25,827 nucleotides of DNA, from the NCBI GenBank assembly GCA_964522045.1, contig CAZFSF010000023.1, forward strand, positions 1 through 25,827. The letters run 5' to 3'. The translations under genes were made by a program, and so were the position numbers. Below, in pieces: positions 16,033-23,493 of this stretch. Position 1 is the stretch's first letter, and the number at the start of each line of letters is the position of its first letter. Source of the DNA: Desulfacyla sp964522045 (GTDB taxonomy: Bacteria; Desulfobacterota; DSM-4660; Desulfatiglandales; Desulfatiglandaceae). A model generated the notes under the pieces. It ran no database searches and was not told the DNA's origin. It worked only from the letters and a program-made list of their open reading frames with translations.

Positions 16033-16860
16033 CTATCCAACCCAGGCCACCCGGGGCGGATTGCGGGGGGGGATGTGCTGATATCTGAATTTGGGATAGC
16101 CCACCATGATTGCGCCAAATGCCAGGTGATCAGAGGGGAGCCCCAAGGCCTCGAATAACGGGGGATAGGCATTTACCGCCTTATAGAAATAGCCGGCCCA
16201 ACAGGCCCCAAGTCCCAAGCTTGTCGCATATAAATCCAGAAGGCTGATGGCCAATGTGCAGTCTTCCGTGCTGAAAGGCCATTTTTTGTCAGCGTGCGCC
16301 ACGATGACATGGGGCGCCCCCCTGCAAATGCGGTCATATCCTTCATCCCAGGAAGCAACAACTCGAGGAAGCCCCATGGTTTCCGCTTCTTCCGGAGCTT
16401 TCTTGATGGCCTTCCGGATCGAGTCGACAACCATGCCGGCCAGACGCCGGACCTCGGCGGGGTCCTCTACCACTATCCAGTGCCAGGGCTGTTGGTTTTT
16501 GGCCGATGGGGCCGAACAGGCAACTTCGAGGAGTTTTTCCAGGACGGTCCGTGGCACACTCTTTTCTTTAAAGGTCCGGATAGACCGCCTTCCGCACAAA
16601 AACTGTTCAGCCTGTTCTGGTGTCACGCCCAATTCCTGTTTGATCGGTCGGCACACGTCCGGGTCAAGCCAGTCGAGGCTCATGGCGCCTGTGGGACATA
16701 CGGCTACGCAATGACCGCACCTCAGGCAGAAATCCCCAAAATCGGTCGTGGAATACGGATAGTCTTTCTTAGAATCCATCCGGATTACCTGAGCCGGGCA
16801 TTCTGCCACACAGATACCGTCCTGATTACACTTCTCCTGGTCAACAGTAATAAAAGCCAT
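16033..16860 (-). CDS. Ferredoxin-nitroreductase fusion protein
   Basis: A 275-aa cytoplasmic flavoprotein. Residues 1-65 are a two-cluster ferredoxin domain. The second motif C45-x2-C48-x2-C51-x3-C55 is canonical, while the first reads C11-x2-D14-x2-C17-x3-C21, with Asp in place of the second cysteine. From about residue 90 a nitroreductase domain follows: RRSIRTFKEK, then APSAKNQQPWHWIVV for FMN binding, and the C-terminal LGLGACWAG. Such fusions move electrons from ferredoxin to FMN; the physiological substrate is unknown. It converges with maeB (95-nt gap without a convincing terminator) and follows the radical SAM gene by 77 nt, so those two may form an operon. The ribosome site is weak. 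Confidence 0.92.
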   Translation of the reverse strand: MAFITVDQEKCNQDGICVAECPAQVIRMDSKKDYPYSTTDFGDFCLRCGHCVAVCPTGAMSLDWLDPDVCRPIKQELGVTPEQAEQFLCGRRSIRTFKEKSVPRTVLEKLLEVACSAPSAKNQQPWHWIVVEDPAEVRRLAGMVVDSIRKAIKKAPEEAETMGLPRVVASWDEGYDRICRGAPHVIVAHADKKWPFSTEDCTLAISLLDLYATSLGLGACWAGYFYKAVNAYPPLFEALGLPSDHLAFGAIMVGYPKFRYQHIPPRNPPRVAWVG

Positions 16861-16937
16861 AATACACCATTCAAATTGACGATTGATGATTTTTTCTTAG
16901 AAAGATTGCCTTTGAACCTGTGAACACTGCCAGTCTA

Positions 16938-18416
16938 TCAAACGATATGTGAATTGCTGACCTTCCGGAAATGATACCCGTAAATAGCAAAAGTAACTGC
17001 CAATGGGAGGAGCCCGGGTCGACGAAAGAGTGTCCACCACAAAAGCCCCCAGTACTGTAATCGCTCGCTGCCAATAATGCCTAAGCGGATGTTGGACCGA
17101 AGGAAGGCAAGGATACTCTGATAGTCGAGTGGAATCTTGATCTTTGGCGCCTTATACTCTCTAAGGAATGTTTTGACCCGCCGATAGTAGTGCTTGCGCG
17201 AATAGATATGTTGCATTATGTTCCTGTAACCCTCGCGCAACGTATCAAGATCCATTCGAGTGATGATGTTCGTGGTGCCATCCACATTATCTCCGGATGT
17301 ATGACCGAGCAATCGTCCCTCCTGCTTTAAACGCTCATAGAGCCTTGTGCCAACAGGGGCTTGAAGCAGACCGACCATTGCGGTCACGATCCCGCTTTTC
17401 TGGATAAAATCGATTTGCCGTTGAAAAATAGATTGAGTGTCGCTGTCGAACCCGACAATAAAGCCCCCCTGCACCTGTAATCCCGCTCGTTGAATACGCT
17501 TTACACTTTCGATCAAATCGCGGTTTTTGTTCTGTTTTTTGTTGCATTCAGCCAGGCTCTCCTCATCAGGTGTTTCGATCCCTATAAAGACCGTATCAAA
17601 CCCGGCTTGAACCATCATCTCCATCAATTGTCTGTCATCGACCAGATTTACAGAGGCTTCCGTATTAAAACGTATTCCTTTTTTGTCTTTTCGCCATTCA
17701 ACCAACGCCGGCAAGAGTTGTGTTTTGAGATACCTCTTGTTGCCTATGAAGTTGTCATCCACAAAAAAGACCTGCCCACGCCATCCCAGCCCGTAAAGGG
17801 CATCCAACTCTACAATAACCTGCCCGGAACTCTTAATGCGAGGCCTGTGTCCAAAAAGGGCCGTCACGTTGCAAAAATCGCAATCAAAGGGGCAACCCCT
17901 TGAAAACTGGATATTCATTGAGGCATATCGCTTCATATCAGCCAACTCCCATCTGGGAGCCGGTGTTGTCGAGATGTTGGAAAATTCGGAAGTCTTGTAG
18001 CTTGGCTTAGCAGATCCCCGTTCCAGGTCCGCCAAAAAAAGAGGCAGGGTAAGTTCGGCTTCATTGAGCACAAAGTGATCTACCTGATCAAACTCCTCAT
18101 ACTCGCTGGTGAAGAGCGGTCCTCCAGCAACAACCTTAACCCCCTCCTCCTTGCACCGGGCAATGATTTGATGAGCTGAATCCCGTTGAACGGACATCGC
18201 GCTTATAAAGGCAGCATCAGCCCATGCCAGATCCCTTTCGGTGACTGGTTTAACATTCAGATCAATTAAGCGGGTTGACCATTCTTCAGGCAGCATCGCG
18301 CCTAATGTGAGCAGACCAAGTGGTGGGAAGGCGGCCTTTTTGTGAATAAATTTAAGTGCGTGCTTAAAACTCCAGAATGTGTCCGGGAATTCAGGGTAGA
18401 TCAGAAGTGCTTTCAA
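16938..18416 (-). CDS. B12-binding radical SAM protein, DUF4070/HpnP-like
   Basis: A 492-aa enzyme. Residues about 1-135 form a cobalamin-binding Rossmann domain (FPPLGLLTLGAMLP, then IDLNV and VAGGPLFT), lacking the DxHxxG histidine as is common in this class. The radical SAM motif is C175-x3-C179-x2-C182 in SRGCPFDCDFC, followed by GHRPR. The C-terminal DUF4070-type region ends with a hydrophobic stretch (LLWWTLF to AIYGYHF) that may touch the membrane. Relatives include the hopanoid methylases, so methylation of an unactivated carbon, possibly in a lipid, is a reasonable guess but not established. The start is TTG at 18416 with AAGGAG 5 nt upstream; no ATG fits. Confidence 0.9.
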   Translation of the reverse strand: MKALLIYPEFPDTFWSFKHALKFIHKKAAFPPLGLLTLGAMLPEEWSTRLIDLNVKPVTERDLAWADAAFISAMSVQRDSAHQIIARCKEEGVKVVAGGPLFTSEYEEFDQVDHFVLNEAELTLPLFLADLERGSAKPSYKTSEFSNISTTPAPRWELADMKRYASMNIQFSRGCPFDCDFCNVTALFGHRPRIKSSGQVIVELDALYGLGWRGQVFFVDDNFIGNKRYLKTQLLPALVEWRKDKKGIRFNTEASVNLVDDRQLMEMMVQAGFDTVFIGIETPDEESLAECNKKQNKNRDLIESVKRIQRAGLQVQGGFIVGFDSDTQSIFQRQIDFIQKSGIVTAMVGLLQAPVGTRLYERLKQEGRLLGHTSGDNVDGTTNIITRMDLDTLREGYRNIMQHIYSRKHYYRRVKTFLREYKAPKIKIPLDYQSILAFLRSNIRLGIIGSERLQYWGLLWWTLFRRPGLLPLAVTFAIYGYHFRKVSNSHIV

Positions 18417-18487
18417 GATGTCTCCTTTTTATTTGGTTACTCTCATAATACTCTCTTTCGTCATGAAATCAACTCTTAATTCACAGA

Positions 18488-18757
18488 TCAAAAATCACCC
18501 TCTCGGAGGTTATCCTTCTCTTTGGCCAGTCCATAGGATCGCTTCATTTCCGCTTTTCGTGCGCTAATGATTCTGTCAACAGTTCTGCCCAATCTCTAAA
18601 TACCCCCTTGGCGTAGCCCCAGGTAGTAAAGCCCTTCACCATATTGATTTCCACCGGAGTACCCTTTTCCGAATCCACAACCGCACCCAAGAGTTCGTTA
18701 GTCTTTTACAAAGTCGAAAACTTCAGGATTTGGAGCAACGCCCTTAGTTCCAACCAT
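18488..18757 (-). pseudogene. Frameshifted remnant of a small gene
   Basis: Three overlapping minus-strand reading frames each read like real protein. Frame one runs from an ATG at 18757 (MVGTKGVAPNPEVFDFVKD) to a TAA at 18700. Frame two runs from 18705 to a TGA at 18544 (TNELLGAVVDSEKGTPVEI, then MVKGFTTWGYAKGVF). Frame three, from about 18595 to a TGA at 18488, contains RTVDRIISARKAEMKRSYG. Removing one base near 18703 joins the first two (FVK to TNELLG), and a second shift near 18598 would join the third. The family is not recognised. No ribosome site precedes the ATG, so it may be an internal fragment of a larger lost gene. Confidence 0.5.
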
Positions 18758-18787
18758 TTACAATAATTTGCGATTCCTGGATCCCTA

Positions 18788-18804
18788 TCTCGCGATGCGC
18801 GGGA
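18788..18804. repeat. REP-like GC-rich hairpin, copy 1
   Basis: TCTCGCG-ATG-CGCGGGA folds into a 7-bp stem with one T-G wobble and is followed by CT. The TCYCGC...GCGGGACT plan matches two hairpins near 25750 and 25799. Confidence 0.45.
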
Positions 18805-18851
18805 CTGAATCCATGTAAAAAGGACTTTTTCCATGGGTGCCAAAGTTTACA

Positions 18852-18878
18852 TTGACATCCTTCGGGCCCTGTTTTAAT
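18852..18878 (+). promoter_or_regulatory. Possible promoter for the TolC-family gene
   Basis: TTGACA at 18852-18857 and TTTAAT at 18873-18878 are separated by a short 15-nt spacer, about 40 nt before the start codon. The -35 is perfect but the spacing is suboptimal. The remainder of 18417-18917 holds only the gene remnant and the hairpin listed separately. Confidence 0.35.
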
Positions 18879-18917
18879 GAATATCCAACGATATAAAAGG
18901 AAATGGAGGAAAAGGAA

Positions 18918-20237
18918 ATGAAGGTCAAAACTTCTCTTGTCTGCTCAGGGGTGCTTTTCATCTTGTCCCTGACTTTCTTCCCCGGAGGCGGGCTGGCAGC
19001 GGATAAAAAAGTCTACACCCTGGACCAATGTGTCAAGGAGGCATTGGCCAATAACTGGAGACTCAAGGCAAAGAAGGAAACCATCGACCAGGCCGAATAT
19101 GTAAAGAACCAGGCCAGGGCCGATTTCCTCCCTAAATTGAGCACATCATATGGTTACACCAGGTATGGGTGGAAGAACATGCTGACGACAGAGGCCTTTA
19201 ATACTGAAATTGGGAGCTTGAATAATTATCAGTGGAAAGGGACTGTAACACAACCTGTTTTTACCGGATTTGCCTTGATCAGTTCATACAGGCTTGCCGA
19301 GTTGGGCATCGATCAGTCCGAGTTAGAGGTGCAATTGGAGACCCTCGATCTGGCCCTAAATGCAAAAACAGCTTACATCGATATCCTTACGGCGGACAAT
19401 GCCGTGGAGACGGCGCAGATGGCGGCTCAGGCCCTGGAATCCCATGCCGAGGTAGCGCGTAATTTTTACAAGGTAGGGATGATTCCCATAAATGACCTTT
19501 TGCAGTCAGAAGTGGAAGCGAGCAATGCCAAGCACAACTTGATCAGAGCCCAAAATGCGGCCCGATTGGCCCGCTCTAAATTAAATACGATTTTGTCCAG
19601 GCCTGTCAACGCCGAGATAGATGTCGTAGATATCAAGGTCCATGAAACGCAGAAGGGGGACTTTCAGGAATACCTCGAAGTGGCCCTCAGGAACCGCCCC
19701 GAAATGAAGCTCATAGAGAACAACCTTCTCCAGACAGACCAGGCGATAAGGCTCGTCGAGAGCAAAAACTATCCCGAGGTTGTGTTTGTTTGGGAATATA
19801 CAAAGGAGGGAGACACCGCTTCCGTGAATGGAGGTAGCGGGCACGAGCCAAGCAACTGGGCGGCACAAGCTGCTTTAAAGTGGACATTCTGGGAATGGGG
19901 CAAGACCTATTATGGAGTAAAAGAGCAGGAAAGCGTCAAGAATGAACTCTTGAAGACCAAGATGCAATTAGAAGAAGATATACAGCTTCAAATCAAAGAC
20001 GCGGTGCTAAATATAGAAACAGCCGAGACTAATATCCCGATTACCCGTAAGGCCGTCGAACAGGGTGAAGAAAATCTGAGGGTCAGCCAGGAACGTTATA
20101 AGGCCCAGGTAAGCACCTCAACCGAAGTACTTGATGCCCAGAGATATTTGACCGATGCGCGAGTCTTTTACTTTAATGCGCTGTTTCAGTATCATGTGGC
20201 CAGGGCCAGGCTACAGAGGGCCATGGGGACTTATTAG
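18918..20237 (+). CDS. TolC-family outer membrane efflux protein
   Basis: A 439-aa outer-membrane/periplasmic channel subunit of type I secretion or tripartite efflux. A Sec signal peptide ends about GLA-ADKK. Two related halves follow, each with long amphipathic helices; the typical TolC openings are 'YTLDQCVKEALANNWRLKAKKE' and 'YLEVALRNRPEMKLIENNL'. The conserved motif near the C-terminus, TSTEVLDAQRYLTDARVFYF, is clear. The frame opens five codons earlier at 18903, but GGAGG is 8 nt before the ATG at 18918 and that start gives a proper signal peptide. No membrane-fusion or pump gene is adjacent. It lies 126 nt upstream of ftsE, and functional coupling to it is not shown. Confidence 0.93.
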   Translation: MKVKTSLVCSGVLFILSLTFFPGGGLAADKKVYTLDQCVKEALANNWRLKAKKETIDQAEYVKNQARADFLPKLSTSYGYTRYGWKNMLTTEAFNTEIGSLNNYQWKGTVTQPVFTGFALISSYRLAELGIDQSELEVQLETLDLALNAKTAYIDILTADNAVETAQMAAQALESHAEVARNFYKVGMIPINDLLQSEVEASNAKHNLIRAQNAARLARSKLNTILSRPVNAEIDVVDIKVHETQKGDFQEYLEVALRNRPEMKLIENNLLQTDQAIRLVESKNYPEVVFVWEYTKEGDTASVNGGSGHEPSNWAAQAALKWTFWEWGKTYYGVKEQESVKNELLKTKMQLEEDIQLQIKDAVLNIETAETNIPITRKAVEQGEENLRVSQERYKAQVSTSTEVLDAQRYLTDARVFYFNALFQYHVARARLQRAMGTY

Positions 20238-20341
20238 GTGTAAGTGGATGAAGTTAAAGTGATATTTGACATTTCGAAATAGTCCGATGGATGAGCCGTC
20301 CAGGAGTATGGCCGCTCAGCATCAAATGAAGAAAGAGCAAT

Positions 20342-20361
20342 GACGAATGATAAATGACGAA
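20342..20361. repeat. ATGACGA direct repeat before ftsE
   Basis: ATGACGA occurs twice, about 13 bp apart, immediately before the ftsE start codon, occupying the place of a ribosome site. It is probably the same class of short intergenic repeat as those at 2351, 2430 and 23304. No strong Shine-Dalgarno sequence is present for ftsE. Confidence 0.4.
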
Positions 20362-20363
20362 AC

Positions 20364-21023
20364 ATGATTCAGCTATTTGACCTGTCCAAAAAATTCGGCC
20401 CCAATGTCGCGCTAAATAATATCAGGCTGAGAATTCGCCGAGGAGAATTTGTTTTTGTGACCGGCCCGAGCGGCGCCGGGAAAACCACCCTTCTCAGATT
20501 GATCTTCGGAGCCGAAAAACCCGCCAGTGGTTACATACTTATAAATTCTATCAACCTGAGTAGGATCAGCAGACCAAAACTTGATCTCCTGCGTCGGAAG
20601 ATCGGCTTTGTGTTCCAGGATTTTAAGTTGCTTCCCAAGAAAACGGTATCTGAGAACGTGGCCATTGCTTTGGAGGTCATCGGCCTACAGCCAAAGTTTA
20701 TCAGGAAAAAGACCCATCAAACACTCAAATTGGTGGGTCTGGCCAACAAAGAGAAGGCATATCCCCTTTCGCTGTCTGGAGGAGAACAACAAAGGGTGGC
20801 TATCGCAAGAGCAATCGTAAAAGATCCCCTGATTCTCTTAGCCGATGAGCCAACAGGGAACTTAGATCCGAAGCTGACGATGGAAATAATGGAGCTGTTC
20901 AAGAGCATACATCGGAAGGGTACCACTGTAGTTGTTGCCACTCACAGTCAGGAACTGCTGGAAGATACGGACTGCAGAACAATCGTCTTGAATCATGGAA
21001 ATATCTCCGAGGGCACACTTTAG
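20364..21023 (+). CDS. ftsE: Cell division ATP-binding protein FtsE
   Basis: A 219-aa ABC ATPase working with FtsX at the inner membrane and divisome to control peptidoglycan hydrolysis. Walker A is GPSGAGKTT (about residues 34-42), the Q-loop lies in GFVFQDFKLL, the signature is LSGGEQQR, Walker B is ILLADEPTGNLD, and the H-loop is in VVATHSQ. Length and the DFKLL segment are typical of FtsE and not of a generic transporter. It is followed after 41 nt by ftsX, and its stop codon lies in the loop of a strong hairpin. The ribosome site is poor. Confidence 0.95.
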   Translation: MIQLFDLSKKFGPNVALNNIRLRIRRGEFVFVTGPSGAGKTTLLRLIFGAEKPASGYILINSINLSRISRPKLDLLRRKIGFVFQDFKLLPKKTVSENVAIALEVIGLQPKFIRKKTHQTLKLVGLANKEKAYPLSLSGGEQQRVAIARAIVKDPLILLADEPTGNLDPKLTMEIMELFKSIHRKGTTVVVATHSQELLEDTDCRTIVLNHGNISEGTL

Positions 21024-21029
21024 TGTGCC
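21012..21029 (+). promoter_or_regulatory. Hairpin spanning the ftsE stop codon
   Basis: GGCACAC-TTTA-GTGTGCC is a perfect 7-bp GC-rich stem (8 bp if T-A closes) whose loop contains the TAG stop of ftsE. It has no U-tract, so it is not a classic terminator. It could modulate ribosome release, mRNA stability or the ftsE:ftsX ratio. Confidence 0.55.
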
Positions 21030-21064
21030 TGTGAAAAGCCGCTTTCAACGCTGATGGCATTAAA

Positions 21065-21976
21065 GTGAAAAATAAAGAATTAAGAAAGCCGAAATTGAGG
21101 TCCTATTTTATAAGACAGGCACTTATGAATATAAGGAAAAACCTGAGTGTTCATATCCTGAGCCTGGGTACTATAGTCGCGTCTCTGTTGATTTTAGGCG
21201 CCTTTTTGTTGCTTTTTGGTAACCTTAACAACTGGCTTCAGCGATGTGGAACTGCCCTTTCCATGTCAATTTACCTTAAGGATGGAATTAGTGAGTACAG
21301 GAGGGACAAAGTCGATTCCTTCATCAGAGCTCTACCTGGAGCAGAAATTAAACGATTCATTTCCAAAGAAGAGGCTTTGAAAGATTTGAAAGCCGCCTTA
21401 GGGGACGATACAGGGTTCTTAAGTGGTTTAGAGCGTAATCCGCTTCCTGCGTCATATGAAATATTTTTTGAGAACAAAGGGGCTCATGGAGTTAATCCTG
21501 AAGAAATAAAAGGAGAACTGGAGAAATTAGATGGTGTCGAAGAGGTGCAATATAGTAAGGAATGGCTAAAGAGGCTTGAAGGTTTCCTGTACATAGTCAG
21601 GCTAATCGGCTTTATAATAGGGGGCCTTTTATGTTTATGTGTTGTCTTCATAGTCACCAACACCATTAAGTTGACTATCTATTCACGTAAAGATGAGATT
21701 GAAATACTTAAATTAGTAGGGGCTACGGACTGGTTTGTCAAATCACCATTTTTGTTTGAGGGAATGATCCAAGGCATGTCAGGCGGAATTTTAGCTATCC
21801 TGACGCTCTTTTTAGGCTATCTCATTATCCCTACAAAGGATATCTTCCTTTTAGGCCTTACTCCCCTTGATTTTGTATTCCTACCCGCCGGATATCTGAT
21901 TTTAATCCTTATTTTAGGCACGGTCTTAGGGGTGATAGGCAGCTTTATCGCCATAGGCCGTTTTTTTGAAGTATGA
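21065..21976 (+). CDS. ftsX: Cell division protein FtsX (ABC permease)
   Basis: A 303-aa inner-membrane partner of FtsE. Layout: a cytoplasmic start with 'SYFIRQALMNIRKNLSVH', TM1 (about residues 33-54), a periplasmic domain (about 55-175, including the 'SIYLKDGIS' opening and 'FISKEEAL') that recruits the EnvC-type activator, then three TM segments near 180-202, 228-255 and 270-298. The start is GTG at 21065, because the first ATG falls after the conserved N-terminus. The ribosome site is weak. Its last codons overlap envC by 4 nt (ATGA), implying coupled translation. Confidence 0.94.
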   Translation: MKNKELRKPKLRSYFIRQALMNIRKNLSVHILSLGTIVASLLILGAFLLLFGNLNNWLQRCGTALSMSIYLKDGISEYRRDKVDSFIRALPGAEIKRFISKEEALKDLKAALGDDTGFLSGLERNPLPASYEIFFENKGAHGVNPEEIKGELEKLDGVEEVQYSKEWLKRLEGFLYIVRLIGFIIGGLLCLCVVFIVTNTIKLTIYSRKDEIEILKLVGATDWFVKSPFLFEGMIQGMSGGILAILTLFLGYLIIPTKDIFLLGLTPLDFVFLPAGYLILILILGTVLGVIGSFIAIGRFFEV

Positions 21977-23148
21977 AGAAAAAAATCTTTTTTCAATTGG
22001 CGACATTCCTGATTCTGTCGAGTTTTATAATAAATCTTGGTATGTTATTAAAATTTGCTCATTCCGATGCAGCACGAGCGTCTAATAGAAATCAAGGGCA
22101 GATCAAGAAAATCGAGCTCAAACTCTCAAGCGAAAAGCAAAAACTTGGGGAAATCGACTCACAGGAGAAAGATCTGTTAGGCGAGTTGGCTAGTTTAGAG
22201 GAGGAGGTCGCAAAAAAGAGAGGTGCAGTGGATGAATTAGGTAAGAAGTTACATCGTGGAGAGGCCAACATCGATGCGCTTAGGCGGAAGTTAGCAGCTT
22301 TGAAGGATTCATCAAAAGATATTGAGATTAAGGTTTCGAGGAAACTGGTGAAACTGTATAAGCACACCAGAGTGGGCTATATGAGGACTTTGGCCAAGGT
22401 AACGGATATTTCCCAGTTTTGGCGGAGGGTGAAATATCTCAGGGCCATCATGGAAGAAGACAGGATGGCCCTGATCAGAGCGGCAAGGCAAGCACAAAAA
22501 CATCAGGAGGAGATTTCGAGGACAGAGGCAAGGCTAACTGATATCAGAAAGATTAGCAGTGAAAATAAGGTTCGTCTGATGTCATTAAAAGAAGAGCTTG
22601 AGAATAAAGTCCTTTGTTTGATGAAAATCCACAATGAAAAGGAATTCTATGAAACAGCAGTTCTGGAGTTACAAACCGCAGCAGAAGGCCTGAAAGAGAC
22701 TCTAATAAATATTGAGAAAAGAGATAATCACCAAACAAATCGGCCTTGTCATTTTGAAGACTTTAGAGGTAAACTCCCTTACCCCTTTAAAGGGAAGGTA
22801 ATTGGAGATCAAAAGATCCCTGGATCCGCAAGGCCGGGAGGGTATAAGGGAATTGTTATTGAAGGGGTTCCGAATTCAGATGTAAAGGCCATTTTCCCAG
22901 GGGTTGTCGCCTTTTCAGGAAGGCTTAAAGGCTACGGTGAGCTTGTCATTATCAACCACGGGTCACGGTTTTTTACCGTATCAGCACATCTTTCCCAAAG
23001 GAATAAGATAGAAGGGGATGCGGTAAAAGAGGGAGACGTCCTCGGCCAGATAGGGGGGAGGGGAGCTTCAGGGGGTGCAAAGCTCTACTTTGAGATCAGA
23101 AGGGCTGGAAAAAGCCTGAAGCCCCAAGAGTGGTTAAAGCTCAAATAA
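21973..23148 (+). CDS. envC: EnvC-like murein hydrolase activator
   Basis: A 391-aa periplasmic protein. An N-terminal hydrophobic signal segment (about residues 7-28) precedes a long coiled coil (about 38-250, rich in K/E heptads), then a LytM/M23-like domain (about 275-388). The metal site is degenerate: the first His-Asp element is replaced by 'EGVPNSDV', and the usual HxH reads 'AKLYFEIR' with Tyr in place of His. This fits the EnvC role of activating amidases without being a protease. It overlaps ftsX by 4 nt, so FtsEX-EnvC coupling is strongly suggested by context. Confidence 0.88.
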   Translation: MKKKIFFQLATFLILSSFIINLGMLLKFAHSDAARASNRNQGQIKKIELKLSSEKQKLGEIDSQEKDLLGELASLEEEVAKKRGAVDELGKKLHRGEANIDALRRKLAALKDSSKDIEIKVSRKLVKLYKHTRVGYMRTLAKVTDISQFWRRVKYLRAIMEEDRMALIRAARQAQKHQEEISRTEARLTDIRKISSENKVRLMSLKEELENKVLCLMKIHNEKEFYETAVLELQTAAEGLKETLINIEKRDNHQTNRPCHFEDFRGKLPYPFKGKVIGDQKIPGSARPGGYKGIVIEGVPNSDVKAIFPGVVAFSGRLKGYGELVIINHGSRFFTVSAHLSQRNKIEGDAVKEGDVLGQIGGRGASGGAKLYFEIRRAGKSLKPQEWLKLK

Positions 23149-23303
23149 CTGTATGGGAGCAAATTGAGGGATTGTGAATTTAGGCCCTGTTTAAATAAAT
23201 GCAAAAACCGCTTTAACCCCGATGGAATAAAGGCAGAAAATAGATTCCATTAGGCAGGCGGGGTAAAGATTGAGAGATTAGGATAAGGAAAAAGTTCAAA
23301 TTT

Positions 23304-23332
23304 CAATTCGTCAATTCCTCAATTCGTAATTC
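23304..23332. repeat. Three-and-a-half 8-bp tandem repeats (CAATTCGT)
   Basis: CAATTCGT, CAATTCCT, CAATTCGT and a partial AATTC lie in tandem in the 345-bp gap between envC and ctpA. The gap has no supportable ORF. It also holds a 9-bp inverted pair (AGATTAGGA near 23274 and TCCTAATCT near 23380) about 100 bp apart. Confidence 0.55.
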
Positions 23333-23493
23333 TGATATGCATTTTTTTGTTGCCATTGCCGGCCAAATTAATTAGATCTCTCCTAATCTGATCTCGGGAT
23401 TGGGGAGTCTTCGAACGGAAATATTGTTAACTGAACACCTCGCAAACCGGCCCGACGGGAAATAGAAGGGCGTCAAATGATAAGGAGCCGAAA

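Noticed and set aside
16294..16923. 209-aa open frame on + strand
   Set aside because: Lies opposite the ferredoxin-nitroreductase gene whose motifs are unmistakable; a shadow of its codon use.
16938..18416. Radical SAM protein as the sulfatase maturase
   Set aside because: It has a B12-binding domain and DUF4070-type C-terminus and lacks the cysteine-rich C-terminal domain of anSME.
20266..20294. TTGACA as an ftsE promoter
   Set aside because: The -35 is perfect but no acceptable -10 is found at 15-18 nt spacing.
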